A DNA stretch of 64,000 bases, taken from NCBI RefSeq assembly GCF_900110915.1, contig NZ_FOFG01000004.1, positions 230,334 to 294,333 on the forward strand. Direction: 5' to 3'. Within the stretch, counting starts at the first letter, position 1; each line of letters opens with the position of its first letter. Positions 39,395 to 50,228 of this stretch are shown here, piece after piece. This DNA comes from Faunimonas pinastri. Its GTDB lineage: Bacteria; Pseudomonadota; Alphaproteobacteria; Rhizobiales; Afifellaceae. The notes beneath the pieces were generated by a model, which made no database searches, was not told where the DNA came from, and saw nothing but the letters and a program-made list of their open reading frames with translations. Both the position numbers and the translations under genes were made by a program.

Positions 39395-39984
39395 GTCGCG
39401 GCCGCCGTGCCGCAAAGCCACAGTTCAACCTGTCGGAAACCGGAGACGGCGCCCTGCACGATCTCGTCCTGCATGTCCGCCCCTCCCCTATGCGCCTCAC
39501 GCTCCAGCACGGCCAAACACTCCCGCCACATCAGGCCGGTGTCGGATCCGTAGGCGTCGAAAAAGCTCAACCCCTCGGACGAGACACCCCGCCTGGTCAT
39601 TTCGCGGAAGATCACTCGCCCACCCAGCGTCGATCCTTCCAGCACATAGAGAAGCCCCAGAGCTTCCCCTTCGGACCGGACGGTGAAAGGAGAGTACGGC
39701 GCGGATGCGGCGACAACCCCTCCCAGCGTACGGATATCGGCATCGAGATACGGAGTTTTGCGCCTTTCCGCGTAACGGAGACCTTCCATACCCCCCAGAA
39801 GGGGCGAAAGGACCCGTTCGGCCCCGTCATGCAGGCTGCGGAAACGCAGCAGGATGTCGAGCCGGTCCCGCGGATTCGCGAGGCGGGTCATGATTTCCAG
39901 CCGGCTTTCCAGGCGAAGGTGAACGTCAGTCGTTTCGGTCCGCAAGCGCTCGCGGAAAGCAAGGGTCGGCGACAAGTTGCCCAT
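39391..39984 (-). CDS. bphO: bacterial heme oxygenase (biliverdin-producing)
   Basis: This 197-residue protein is homologous in pattern to BphO/HmuO-type enzymes. LRTETTDVHLRLE near residue 15 has the proximal His, and GEALGLLYVLEGSTLGGRVI is the distal helix with its flexible glycines. It cleaves heme to biliverdin, the chromophore of the co-translated phytochrome. The ATG at 39984 gives the usual length; the longer frame into the divergent gene is rejected. No clear Shine-Dalgarno stands before this ATG. Confidence 0.88.
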   Translation of the reverse strand: MGNLSPTLAFRERLRTETTDVHLRLESRLEIMTRLANPRDRLDILLRFRSLHDGAERVLSPLLGGMEGLRYAERRKTPYLDADIRTLGGVVAASAPYSPFTVRSEGEALGLLYVLEGSTLGGRVIFREMTRRGVSSEGLSFFDAYGSDTGLMWRECLAVLEREAHRGGADMQDEIVQGAVSGFRQVELWLCGTAAAT

Positions 39985-40129
39985 TGGGTCTGATGCGTGA
40001 TGCCGGACGCTAGCAGAGCCGAACGTCGTTAGACATGGGGCGGCTGCCATTTTGGCACAGCGTTGCGCGGAGGTGACAGGGGAGGCTAATGATCCGTACC
40101 TGACAGCAGGATTTCGCGAGAGATACACC

Positions 40130-40825
40130 ATGCCCATCGCTCTGGTCGGCCTCGATGCGGACGATACGCTTTGGCACAACGAAACGGTCTTCCGGCTGAC
40201 GCAGCAAAGATTCGTCGAACTGCTCACCCCTTTCGCCGACGAGCAGGACCTCGAAACGAAACTGGGCGCGACCGAGAAAAAGAACCTCGGAACATACGGC
40301 TACGGGGTGAAGGGCTTCACGCTGTCCATGCTGGAAACCGCACTCGACGTCTGCGGCGAAGACCTGCCGGCTTCCATCGTCCAGGCGATCCTGGCCGCGG
40401 GCCGCGAGATGATGACCCATCCCGTCGAACCGTTACCGGGCGTTCCGGCGGCGCTCGAACGGCTTGCGGCACAGTACCGGCTGGTGCTGATCACCAAGGG
40501 CGATCTGTTCCATCAGGAGAGCAAGCTTGCCGCCTCCGGCCTGGGGGAGTTCTTCCGCGGCGTCGAGATCGTCAGCGAGAAAAGCGCGGCGACTTACCGA
40601 ACCGTCTTCGCTCGCCATGGCTCCGGTGAGGGCGAGGCCCTGATGGCGGGGAATTCGGTGCGGTCCGACATCCTCCCCGCGCTGGAAGCGGGAGGGTATG
40701 CCGCCCTTATCCCGTATCCGCTGGTCTGGGAACACGAGGCGGCGGAGAAACCCACCGAGCACCCGCGCTTTCGGGTGCTGGAAGGCCTCACCGAGCTACC
40801 GGATTGGCTGGCCACCCTTCCCTAG
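40130..40825 (+). CDS. HAD-superfamily hydrolase
   Basis: This 231-residue phosphatase-like protein has HAD motif I LVGLDADDTLWHNE, motif II LVLITKGD, a motif III lysine near VSEKSAATY, and a motif IV acidic region in AGNSVRSDILPALEAG. The helical cap lies between motifs I and II. It hydrolyses an unidentified phosphomonoester. GAGAG precedes the ATG at 40130. It is divergent from bphO with about 145 bp between starts. Confidence 0.85.
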   Translation: MPIALVGLDADDTLWHNETVFRLTQQRFVELLTPFADEQDLETKLGATEKKNLGTYGYGVKGFTLSMLETALDVCGEDLPASIVQAILAAGREMMTHPVEPLPGVPAALERLAAQYRLVLITKGDLFHQESKLAASGLGEFFRGVEIVSEKSAATYRTVFARHGSGEGEALMAGNSVRSDILPALEAGGYAALIPYPLVWEHEAAEKPTEHPRFRVLEGLTELPDWLATLP

Positions 40826-40849
40826 CCGCATACAGGCGGCAGGCGGAGG

Positions 40850-41155
40850 TCAGCGAAAAACCCGCTCGCCCTGCTCGTTGACGATCTGCTGGCCCTTGGT
40901 GATGGAGAAATCGGCAGCCCCGTCGATGGAAGCGAACTTCTCGGCGCGGACGAACTTGTACTCGCGCAGCACGCCGTCGATCTCCTTCGAGATGGTCCCG
41001 GCTGTCTGGTACTCGCTGCCTTCCTTGTAGGGAGTCGCCTGGATCGTGAAGCCGTTGTGCTCGATCTCGCGCGCGGTCTTCGGGGCCGCGCCCGAATCCG
41101 ACTTGGAGACCGCGTCCCCGGACTTGCCGCCGAAAAGGGATTTCAGGAAGGACAT
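40850..41155 (-). CDS. HlyU family protein
   Basis: This 101-residue protein opens [12 protein letters not shown] and ends in the HlyU-family core ([22 protein letters not shown] in pieces, then [15 protein letters not shown] and [10 protein letters not shown]). PF10115 is annotated as a transcriptional regulator after Vibrio HlyU, but these small alphaproteobacterial members lack an evident HTH and their function is unknown. It lies downstream of rpoD beyond a terminator. Confidence 0.82.
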   Translation of the reverse strand: MSFLKSLFGGKSGDAVSKSDSGAAPKTAREIEHNGFTIQATPYKEGSEYQTAGTISKEIDGVLREYKFVRAEKFASIDGAADFSITKGQQIVNEQGERVFR

Positions 41156-41227
41156 GGATCACCTCTGAAGGGCAGTTGCATGGCCCGCGCGGAGGCGGAT
41201 GCCGCGCCGTGCGGGGACTGGAGATGG

Positions 41228-41257
41228 AAAAGGCGGAAAGCGTCGCCGCCTTCCGCC
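41228..41257 (-). terminator. intrinsic terminator of rpoD
   Basis: GGCGGAA (41232-41238) and TTCCGCC (41251-41257) form a stem on the leftward transcript and are followed there by UUUU from the A-run at 41228-41231. It starts nine bases after the rpoD stop codon. Confidence 0.65.
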
Positions 41258-41265
41258 CGTTCGTC

Positions 41266-43260
<1,995 letters not shown>

Positions 43261-43419
43261 CAGTGCGTCTCTGCGGCCTACTCGAAAGCGAGCCAAAATG
43301 TGGTTAAACGGTCGAACGGACCCTTGCAGCCCTCTCGCTTAAGAGATCCTGAAGAAGACCGCAGTCCGGTATCATTTCATTCTAGCACAAAGCAAGCAGA
43401 CCGCGCGGGTCGGCCCACT

Positions 43420-45348
43420 TTACGATTTGAAGGGATGCACGATCCTTGCCATTTCGGGGTCGGATCCTCCATCCGGATGGAGAGTGCGGTTATCCTGGTC
43501 CTGGATGTCGCGCAATCGGATCAGGCTCGCGTCGCTGGCCTCACGGCCCAGCGCCTCCGCCGCCGCCTGACGTTCGTTAGATAGCGTTCCAGAACGAACA
43601 CGCAAGTGGGCAGCGTCATCCCAGATCGTCGCAGCGCGCACGGGATCGGAATCCGGACCGAGCGCCTTGAAGCCCGTGCGCCGCAGCTTGCCCATCACAA
43701 GCTCCAGCGCCTCGCCATGTCCGCTGCGCACGAGGCTCGCCTGCAAACCGTCCGCCGAAAGGTCCGGGTTTTCCGCCAGACAGGCAAGAAGGCCGCCCGC
43801 GAGCCGCCCCAGGCCGCCCTCGAAATCCATGTGGCTGAAGACATCGAGCCGCTCTTCGGCGATCTCGGGATGGAAAAGCAGGGCGCCAAGCAGCACGGCG
43901 TCGCTAAGGCTGAGATCGCGCGACGAGTGCCCTGCCCGCACCATCGGATTACTAAGCAGGCTGGCGGACGGCCCGGTCGGCTCGGCAGCGCCGGGACGCA
44001 TGAAGCCGGGCGCCCCGCCGCGCTTCATTGCAGCGTTTCGCCCCCTCGCCGCGAAGTTGCGGGCGCGTCCGAACTCGGCATCCATCCGCTCGCGGATCGC
44101 CATCTCGTAGAAGCGGCGCACGCTCTGGTCGGCGATCGTGCCGGCGGCGTTCTTCAGGGTCTGTTCCAGTCCGGCGCGGCGCTCCGGCGTGTCGATGGTG
44201 GCCGTGCGGGTCTCGCGCAGCCACAGCATCTCCACCATCGGCGTCGCCTTCTCCAGCGTCGCCCCGAAAGCCCTGGAGCCTTCCGCGCGGATGAAATCGT
44301 CGGGGTCCTGTCCGCCCGGCAACAGCGCGAAGCGCAGGCTCTTGCCGGGTTTCAGATGCGGCAGCGCCGTGTCGAGCGCGCGGAACGCGGCCTTCAGGCC
44401 GGCATCGTCGCCGTCGAAGCAAAGCACGGGCTCGTCCGCCATCTGCCAGAGCAGATGCAGCTGGTTCTCCGTCAGCGCCGTGCCGAGCGGCGCGACCGTC
44501 GCCTCGAAGCCCGCCGCAACGCAGGTGATGACGTCGATATAGCCTTCCACCGCGATCACCGGCACGGCCTTGCGGGAGGCGGCGCGGGCGGTGTGCCCGT
44601 TGAAGAGCACGTGGCCCTTGGAGAAGAGCGGCGTTTCCGGCGAATTCAGGTATTTCGCCTGCGCATCGGCCGAGAGCGCCCGACCACCGAAGGCGATGAT
44701 GCGACCGCGCAGGTCGGTGATGGGGAAGATCACGCGGTCGCGAAAGCGGTCGTAGGAAACGGCGATGTCCGGCCCGGCGATCAGCAGCCCCGCCTCCACC
44801 ATCTGCTCCTGCGAGATCCCCGCGTTCGCCAGATGCTCCTTGAGCGCGCTGCGGGAATTCGGGGCATAGCCGATGCGGAAGCGCTTCAGGATCTCCGGCC
44901 CGAGGCCTCGGTCGCGTAGATAGGTCCGCGCCCTCGCCGCGTCCGGGCGGTGCAACTGCTCCCCGAAGAAGCGAGCCGCATGCTCCATCACATCGTGGAG
45001 GGAGGCGCGCTTGGCCTCCTGCCGCTCCGCCTGCGCGTTGCGTTCCGGCAGTCGCACACCCGCCTCGGCCGCAAGTTGCTCGACCGCCTCGGGGAAGCTG
45101 ACGCCCTCCTGCTCCACCATGAAGGTGAAGTGATCGCCGGAGACGCCGCAGCCGAAGCAATGATAGCGGCCCTTCCGATCGTCGGCATGGAAGGACGGCG
45201 ACTTCTCGCCGTGAAAGGGGCAGCAGGCCCAGTAGTCGCCGCGATTGGGCTGAGACTTGCGCTTGTCCCAGGAGACTTTCCGCCCCACCACCTGCGAGAG
45301 CGGCAGGCGGGCACGGATCTCGTCGAGAAGGGATGGGGGAAAGCGCAT
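43420..45348 (-). CDS. dnaG: DNA primase DnaG
   Basis: This 642-residue primase has a CHC2 zinc finger at residues ~40-65 (CCPFHGEKSPSFH, YHCFGCG) and a TOPRIM catalytic domain (VIAVEGYIDVI with the catalytic Glu, then LCFDGDDAGLKAA with the DxD). The C-terminal DnaB-interaction region is more divergent. It makes RNA primers at replication forks. It is upstream of rpoD and probably co-expressed with it. Confidence 0.96.
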   Translation of the reverse strand: MRFPPSLLDEIRARLPLSQVVGRKVSWDKRKSQPNRGDYWACCPFHGEKSPSFHADDRKGRYHCFGCGVSGDHFTFMVEQEGVSFPEAVEQLAAEAGVRLPERNAQAERQEAKRASLHDVMEHAARFFGEQLHRPDAARARTYLRDRGLGPEILKRFRIGYAPNSRSALKEHLANAGISQEQMVEAGLLIAGPDIAVSYDRFRDRVIFPITDLRGRIIAFGGRALSADAQAKYLNSPETPLFSKGHVLFNGHTARAASRKAVPVIAVEGYIDVITCVAAGFEATVAPLGTALTENQLHLLWQMADEPVLCFDGDDAGLKAAFRALDTALPHLKPGKSLRFALLPGGQDPDDFIRAEGSRAFGATLEKATPMVEMLWLRETRTATIDTPERRAGLEQTLKNAAGTIADQSVRRFYEMAIRERMDAEFGRARNFAARGRNAAMKRGGAPGFMRPGAAEPTGPSASLLSNPMVRAGHSSRDLSLSDAVLLGALLFHPEIAEERLDVFSHMDFEGGLGRLAGGLLACLAENPDLSADGLQASLVRSGHGEALELVMGKLRRTGFKALGPDSDPVRAATIWDDAAHLRVRSGTLSNERQAAAEALGREASDASLIRLRDIQDQDNRTLHPDGGSDPEMARIVHPFKS

Positions 45349-45456
45349 GAGATCAGACTAGCACGTCGGCGGAGCCGATGCGCGTGCGCATCGGCTCTTG
45401 TACCCGATCAACACAGGCCCACCAACACGGGCCGGATCGATATCGGCAGTGGAGGC

Positions 45457-45918
45457 TCAGCCGGCGGCCTGCGCGAGCAGATCCTTCACGATGCCGTTCA
45501 CCTGGCCGAAGTTCATCTGCCCGGCATAGCGCTCCTTCAGAGCGCCCATCACCTTGCCCATGTCCTTGGGGCCGGCGGCGCCGGTTTCGGCGATGATCGA
45601 CTGCACGGCCGCGCGGGTTTCCGCCTCGTCCATCTGCTTGGGCTGGAAGGCGCGGATCACGGCGATCTCGGCGCGCTCCTTCTCCGCCAGTTCCGGCCGG
45701 CCATTTTCCTCATAAACCTTGGCCGATTCCTCGCGCTGCTTCACCATCTTGGAAAGCGTCGCCAGAATCTCATCTTCCGAAGCCGCCTCGCGACCCTTGC
45801 CGCGCGCCTCGATGTCACGATCCTTCAGCGCGGCGTTGATCAGGCGCAGCGTGCCGGAACGGGCGCTGTCGCGCGCCTTCATCGATTCTTTCAGGGCATT
45901 GTTGATCGCGTCACGCAT
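45457..45918 (-). CDS. yqeY: GatB/YqeY domain-containing protein
   Basis: This 153-residue stand-alone YqeY domain starts MRDAINNALKESMKARDS. Conserved RLINAALKDRDIEARG, a central KQREESAKVYEENGRPELAEKE block (quoted in pieces) and the tail GALKERYAGQMNFGQVNGIVK are related to the tRNA-binding tail of GatB. Its role is unclear, possibly in charged-tRNA handling. It neighbours dnaG and carA as in many alphaproteobacteria. ATG at 45918 is used; the longer upstream frame crosses the carA promoter region. Confidence 0.88.
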   Translation of the reverse strand: MRDAINNALKESMKARDSARSGTLRLINAALKDRDIEARGKGREAASEDEILATLSKMVKQREESAKVYEENGRPELAEKERAEIAVIRAFQPKQMDEAETRAAVQSIIAETGAAGPKDMGKVMGALKERYAGQMNFGQVNGIVKDLLAQAAG

Positions 45919-46103
45919 CGTGGTCTGGCTCACGGTTCTTCGGGCTGAATGTAGGAGGGGAGCGGCACGGCGATTGACGCTTGGCGCCGTCCCCACTACT
46001 TGAAAGGTCCAATCCCGCATGCAAGCGCGGGAGACCCTTCGCCACATAGAGACGCCAGCGACCCCGTGCAAGCGCGCGGGTGCACGAACACGCGGGAGCC
46101 GCC

Positions 46104-47318
46104 ATGACGACGCCGGACTGGACCGAACCGAAAGCCACCGCCCTCCTCGTTCTCGCGGACGGAACGGTGATCGAAGGCATGGGCCTGGGCGCGGAAGGCA
46201 AGGCGGCCGGCGAGGTCTGCTTCAACACCGCGATGACCGGCTATCAGGAGATCCTCACCGATCCCTCCTATGCCGGACAGATCGTCACCTTCACCTTTCC
46301 CCATATCGGCAATGTCGGCGCCAACGACGACGACGTCGAGACGGTGAACAGCGCCGCCGCGTCGGGCGTGCGTGGCTGCGTCATCAAGACCGACATCAGC
46401 GATCCCGCGAACTGGCGCTCCACCCGGCACTTCGATGCCTGGCTGAAGGCGCGCGGCATCATGGGGATCGCCGGCGTCGATACGCGCGCGCTGACCAACC
46501 GCATCCGCGACCTGGGCATGCCGAACGGTCTCATCGCCTACGATCCCGAGGGCAATTTCGACGTGGAGGCGCTGAAGGCCGAAGCCGCCGCCCTCCCCTC
46601 CATGGACGGGCTCGACCTCGTGCCGGGTGTCACGACGGGCCAAAGCTACACCTGGTCGGAAACGCCGTGGAAGCATGGCGAGGGCTACGGCGTGCAGGGC
46701 GACGCGCCCTTCCACGTCGTCGCGCTGGATTTCGGCATCAAGCGCAACATCCTGCGCCTGCTTGCCCGCGAAGGCTGCCGCATCACCGTCCTGCCGGCCA
46801 CCGCCACGGCCGAAGAGATCATGTCCCACAATCCGGATGGCCTGTTCCTGTCGAACGGCCCCGGCGATCCGGCGGCGACCGGTCAGTATTCGGTGCCGAC
46901 GATCCGCAACATCGTGGACCAGGGCGTGCCGACCTTCGGCATCTGCCTCGGCCACCAGATGCTAAGCCTCGCCGTCGGCGGCAAGACCACCAAGATGCAC
47001 CAGGGACATCATGGCGCGAACCACCCGGTCAAGGACAACACGACCGGCAAGGTGGAGATCGTTTCCATGAACCACGGCTTCGCGGTGGATCGCGACAGCC
47101 TGCCGCCGAACGCGGAAGAGACGCATATCTCGCTGTTCGACGGCTCTAACGCCGGCATGCGCCTCAAGGACAAGCCGGTCTTTTCCGTGCAGTACCATCC
47201 CGAGGCCTCGCCGGGCCCGCAGGACAGCCACTACCTCTTCACGCGTTTCGTGGACCTGATGCGCGAGGAGAAGGCGAAAGCGACCGCGGCTCACGGTCTG
47301 TCCCACGGTCCTCGCTGA
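46104..47318 (+). CDS. carA: carbamoyl-phosphate synthase small subunit
   Basis: This 404-residue glutaminase subunit has an N-terminal CPSase_sm domain (ALLVLADGTVIEGMGLG, CFNTAMTGYQEILTDPSY) and a C-terminal class I amidotransferase domain with nucleophile GICLGHQM and the His/Glu pair VQYHPEASPGP. It feeds ammonia to CarB for arginine and pyrimidine synthesis. GGGAG is five bases before the ATG at 46104. carB is not in the window. Its last 80 bp overlap the convergent DUF2937 gene. Confidence 0.96.
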   Translation: MTTPDWTEPKATALLVLADGTVIEGMGLGAEGKAAGEVCFNTAMTGYQEILTDPSYAGQIVTFTFPHIGNVGANDDDVETVNSAAASGVRGCVIKTDISDPANWRSTRHFDAWLKARGIMGIAGVDTRALTNRIRDLGMPNGLIAYDPEGNFDVEALKAEAAALPSMDGLDLVPGVTTGQSYTWSETPWKHGEGYGVQGDAPFHVVALDFGIKRNILRLLAREGCRITVLPATATAEEIMSHNPDGLFLSNGPGDPAATGQYSVPTIRNIVDQGVPTFGICLGHQMLSLAVGGKTTKMHQGHHGANHPVKDNTTGKVEIVSMNHGFAVDRDSLPPNAEETHISLFDGSNAGMRLKDKPVFSVQYHPEASPGPQDSHYLFTRFVDLMREEKAKATAAHGLSHGPR

Positions 47319-48030
47319 CCCGCGAGCCGATCTCGATTTCCGGCAGCGTTCCGTCCTGACGCCGCGCCTGGCCTGACGGCTGCGGCCCGGTATTCTGGGG
47401 CGGCGCGTCGCGCCACGCCCGGCGAGGTGGCGCGCCTTCGCGCACAGCGACTGTTCCTCGCGGCGCTGTCGTCCCTCGCGGGCCTTGCGGCCTCATGGGA
47501 TTGCGATCGCGCGGCTCCATCGGCGGGACCGGTCGACGGCCGGGAAACAGCAGCGCGAGGATACTGAAGATCCCCCACAGCACGAAAGCGACGACGAAAA
47601 AGCCGATCGCGGCCCAGACCGCGTCGGCTACCGACATCGGCACCGCCGGCACATAGTCCCGCAGCACGCCCTGAACCACGCGGCGGTCGGGATGCTGCAT
47701 GACGATGACCGGCCGCAGCAGCGGCTGCGTCGTCTCGAACTCATCTTTCTGCCGCCGGAGGTTCTGATATCGATCGATCGTGATCCGCATCGTGGAGGCG
47801 CGGTCGATCAGGAAGTTCTCGGTCGAGCGCGACAGGGTTTGCAGCGCTTCCTCGCGCGTTAGCCCGTTCTTGGCGGCGTCGGCATCGAGATCCACCACGA
47901 TCTGGCGGATCTCGTCGAGAGCGCCGCCGAGCCGTTGACGATATTGCTGCGCCACTTCCGGGAGTTGCGAGGTCGCGGCCCCCCCGAGGAGCGCCACGAT
48001 CAGGATGAAAAGCCGGCGCAGCCACTTCAT
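47239..48030 (-). CDS. DUF2937 family membrane protein
   Basis: This 263-residue protein has an N-terminal helix (LFILIVALLGGAATSQLPEV), a central periplasmic segment with QQYRQRLGGALDEIRQIV, and a second helix (AAIGFFVVAFVLWGIFSILALLF). A proline/arginine-rich, low-complexity C-terminus of about 90 residues follows. The family is conserved in alphaproteobacteria with no known role. The C-terminal tail is antisense to the end of carA by 80 bp; the overlap could mean the tail is under weak constraint. Confidence 0.8.
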   Translation of the reverse strand: MKWLRRLFILIVALLGGAATSQLPEVAQQYRQRLGGALDEIRQIVVDLDADAAKNGLTREEALQTLSRSTENFLIDRASTMRITIDRYQNLRRQKDEFETTQPLLRPVIVMQHPDRRVVQGVLRDYVPAVPMSVADAVWAAIGFFVVAFVLWGIFSILALLFPGRRPVPPMEPRDRNPMRPQGPRGTTAPRGTVAVREGAPPRRAWRDAPPQNTGPQPSGQARRQDGTLPEIEIGSRVSEDRGTDREPRSLSPSPRASGPRNA

Positions 48031-48066
48031 TTCAGCCTCCCCGGCTCAGCCCGCGCGAACCGCCGC

Positions 48067-48981
48067 TCAGAGCGTGCGCGCGCCGAACGTGTCGCAGGCA
48101 TCGATGTTGCCACCCTGAAAGCCGCGCGTGAACCAGCTCTTGCGCTGCGCGGAGGTGCCGTGCGTGAAGCTGTCCGGCACGGCGTAGCCCTGCGTCTGCT
48201 TCTGCAGCGTGTCGTCGCCGATCTGGCTGGCGGCGTTCAGCGCTTCGTCGATATCGCCGGCCTCCAGCAGTCCCTGCTGGTTGGTCTTGGCGGCCCAGAC
48301 ACCGGCGAAGCAGTCGGCCTGAAGTTCGAGGCGGACGGACAGGGCGTTGTTCTGCGCCTGGCTGGAATTGGCACGCTCGCGATCGACGCGGGGCAGTATG
48401 CCGATCAGGTTCTGCACGTGATGGCCGACCTCGTGGGCCAGCACATAGGCTTCCGCGAAGTCGCCCGGCGCGTGGAAGCGCTGGCGCAGTTCGTCATAGA
48501 AGCCGAGATCGATGTAAACCTTGCGGTCGTTCGGGCAGTAGAACGGGCCTGAGGCTTCCGTCGCGTTGCCGCAGCCGGAGCGCGTGGCGCCGGAGAAGAG
48601 CACCAGCGTCGGCGCCTGATACTGCATGTTCATCTGCTGGAAGGTCTGCGTCCAGACGTCCTCCGTCGAGCCGAGGACCTTGCCCACGAAATGGCGCATC
48701 TGGTCGTTCTGGCCGCCGGCGGCGTTGGAGCCGGCCTGCTGCGACTGGCCCTGCGTCTGGGTCTGAGAGGAGCCACCGTCTCCATTCATCATGGAGAGAA
48801 GCGACAGCGGATTGACGTGGAAGACCAGCGCCAGGATCACGATGATGATCAGGCCGCCGATACCACCACCACCACGAATGAGCATAGGGCCTCCGCCCCC
48901 GCCCAAACCGCCACCTAGACCGCCGCCCGATCCGCGCCGGTCCTCGATGTTGTCGCTTTCCCGCTGCCCATCGAGACGCAT
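48067..48981 (-). CDS. ypfJ: YpfJ-type neutral zinc metallopeptidase family protein
   Basis: This 304-residue protein has a glycine-rich N-terminus, one transmembrane helix (GLIIIVILALVFHVNPLSLL) and the extracytoplasmic peptidase-like domain with the zinc motif HEVGHHVQ. The downstream glutamate-containing ELQADCFAGVWA and the cysteine-bearing GCGNATEASGPFYCP are typical of PF04228. It is membrane anchored with the catalytic domain in the periplasm. Physiological substrate is unknown. Confidence 0.88.
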   Translation of the reverse strand: MRLDGQRESDNIEDRRGSGGGLGGGLGGGGGPMLIRGGGGIGGLIIIVILALVFHVNPLSLLSMMNGDGGSSQTQTQGQSQQAGSNAAGGQNDQMRHFVGKVLGSTEDVWTQTFQQMNMQYQAPTLVLFSGATRSGCGNATEASGPFYCPNDRKVYIDLGFYDELRQRFHAPGDFAEAYVLAHEVGHHVQNLIGILPRVDRERANSSQAQNNALSVRLELQADCFAGVWAAKTNQQGLLEAGDIDEALNAASQIGDDTLQKQTQGYAVPDSFTHGTSAQRKSWFTRGFQGGNIDACDTFGARTL

Positions 48982-49080
48982 CCCGCTCTCCTCAAACTTT
49001 GCCGCACGGGAAAGTCATTGCGCGGCAAAGCGTTCCCTTGCGGGACCGGATCGGTCGAGCGATCGAAGCGTGCGCCTCGA

Positions 49081-49989
49081 TCAGGCGCCCGAACGGAGCC
49101 CGATCAGCGAAGGCTCCTTGCCGTCCTTCAGCACGAAGACGGACGCGGTCTGGCCGGAAACGAGGTTCAGCCCCTCGGGAACCTTGTCGAGCTTGACGCG
49201 GACGGGCACGCGCTGGGCCAGGCGCACCCAGCTGAAGGTCGGGCTGACATTGGCCAGGAGATCGGTGCTGCGCGTCCGATCCTGCTCGGCGATGCCGGTT
49301 GCGATGCTCTCGACATGGCCGGACAGCTTGGCCCGCGTCCCCATGAGATGCACTGAAACGGCGTCACCCACATGGATGCGCGGCAACTTGGTTTCCTCGA
49401 AATAGCCTTCCACGCGGAAGCTGTCGGTATCGACGAGCGCGGTCACGCCGGTGCCGGTCGAGACATAGTTGCCGGGACGCAGCTCGAAGTTCGTGACGAT
49501 CCCGTCCACGGGAGCCTTCACTTCGGAGCGGTCCAGGTTCAGCTTGGCCACGTCGCGGGCGACGAAGGTCTGCTGGAGAGCAGCCTGGTCCGTTTCCACC
49601 TGCGAGGCGGCCTTTTCCTTGGTTTCGCGCGACACCACGCCCTCGCTCAGCTGGTTGACCCGGTTAAGGTCCCGCTGGTCCTGATCGAGCGTCGCCTGCT
49701 TGCTGGCGATGTCCGCCTGGGCCTGCTTCAGGGCGAGTTCGAAGCGCTGGCGGTCGATGCGGAAAAGCACGTCGCCTGCCTTCACCGGCTGGTTGTCGCG
49801 AACGAGAACCTCGGTCACCAGCCCCGACACGTCGGGAGCCACGCTGACGATATCGGCACGCACGTGCCCGTCACGCGTCCAGGGATCCTTCATGTAATAG
49901 GCCCAGAGCTGCCAGCCCACGAGGATGGCAGCCACGACTACGATCAGGGTCATGGCAAAGCGGCCGATAAAGCCGAAGAAACGTCTCAT
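49081..49989 (-). CDS. HlyD/AaeA-like membrane fusion protein
   Basis: This 302-residue periplasmic adaptor has one N-terminal helix (MTLIVVVAAILVGWQLWAYY). The biotinyl-lipoyl halves are DIVSVAPDVSGLVTEVLVRDN and DRSEVKAPVDGIVTNFELR, separated by a coiled-coil hairpin (residues ~85-150, ALKQAQADIASKQATLDQDQ). It is the last gene of the MarR-FUSC-DUF1656-HlyD operon and links the FUSC pump to an outer-membrane channel. Its ATG overlaps the DUF1656 stop by four bases. Confidence 0.9.
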   Translation of the reverse strand: MRRFFGFIGRFAMTLIVVVAAILVGWQLWAYYMKDPWTRDGHVRADIVSVAPDVSGLVTEVLVRDNQPVKAGDVLFRIDRQRFELALKQAQADIASKQATLDQDQRDLNRVNQLSEGVVSRETKEKAASQVETDQAALQQTFVARDVAKLNLDRSEVKAPVDGIVTNFELRPGNYVSTGTGVTALVDTDSFRVEGYFEETKLPRIHVGDAVSVHLMGTRAKLSGHVESIATGIAEQDRTRSTDLLANVSPTFSWVRLAQRVPVRVKLDKVPEGLNLVSGQTASVFVLKDGKEPSLIGLRSGA

Positions 49990-50228
49990 GATGAAATCCA
50001 GGGAAGAAGAGAACCGACGGGATGAGTGGTGCTGCCGGAAAGCAGGACCACGATGCCCAGAAGAATGACGAACATGGCAAGGTCGAAGAGCGGCCGGTGC
50101 CAGACGAGTCGATAGAAGCCGATCCTGCTCAATCCCCAGCGAACGGGGACGGTCAGGAAGTAGGCGATCAGGGCGAACAGCAAGAGCGGCGGGATGAACA
50201 CGCCGTAAATATCGAGTTCCGCAATCAT
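49986..50228 (-). CDS. DUF1656 small membrane protein (AaeX-like)
   Basis: This 80-residue protein has two hydrophobic helices (IPPLLLFALIAYFLTVPV and FDLAMFVILLGIVVLLSG) flanking GFYRLVWHRPLFD, the pattern of DUF1656/AaeX. Such proteins accompany FUSC and HlyD partners in aromatic-acid efflux systems; their own role is unknown. It overlaps both neighbours through ATGA junctions (50225-50228 and 49986-49989). The longer frame that extends into the FUSC gene is an artefact. Confidence 0.88.
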   Translation of the reverse strand: MIAELDIYGVFIPPLLLFALIAYFLTVPVRWGLSRIGFYRLVWHRPLFDLAMFVILLGIVVLLSGSTTHPVGSLLPWISS

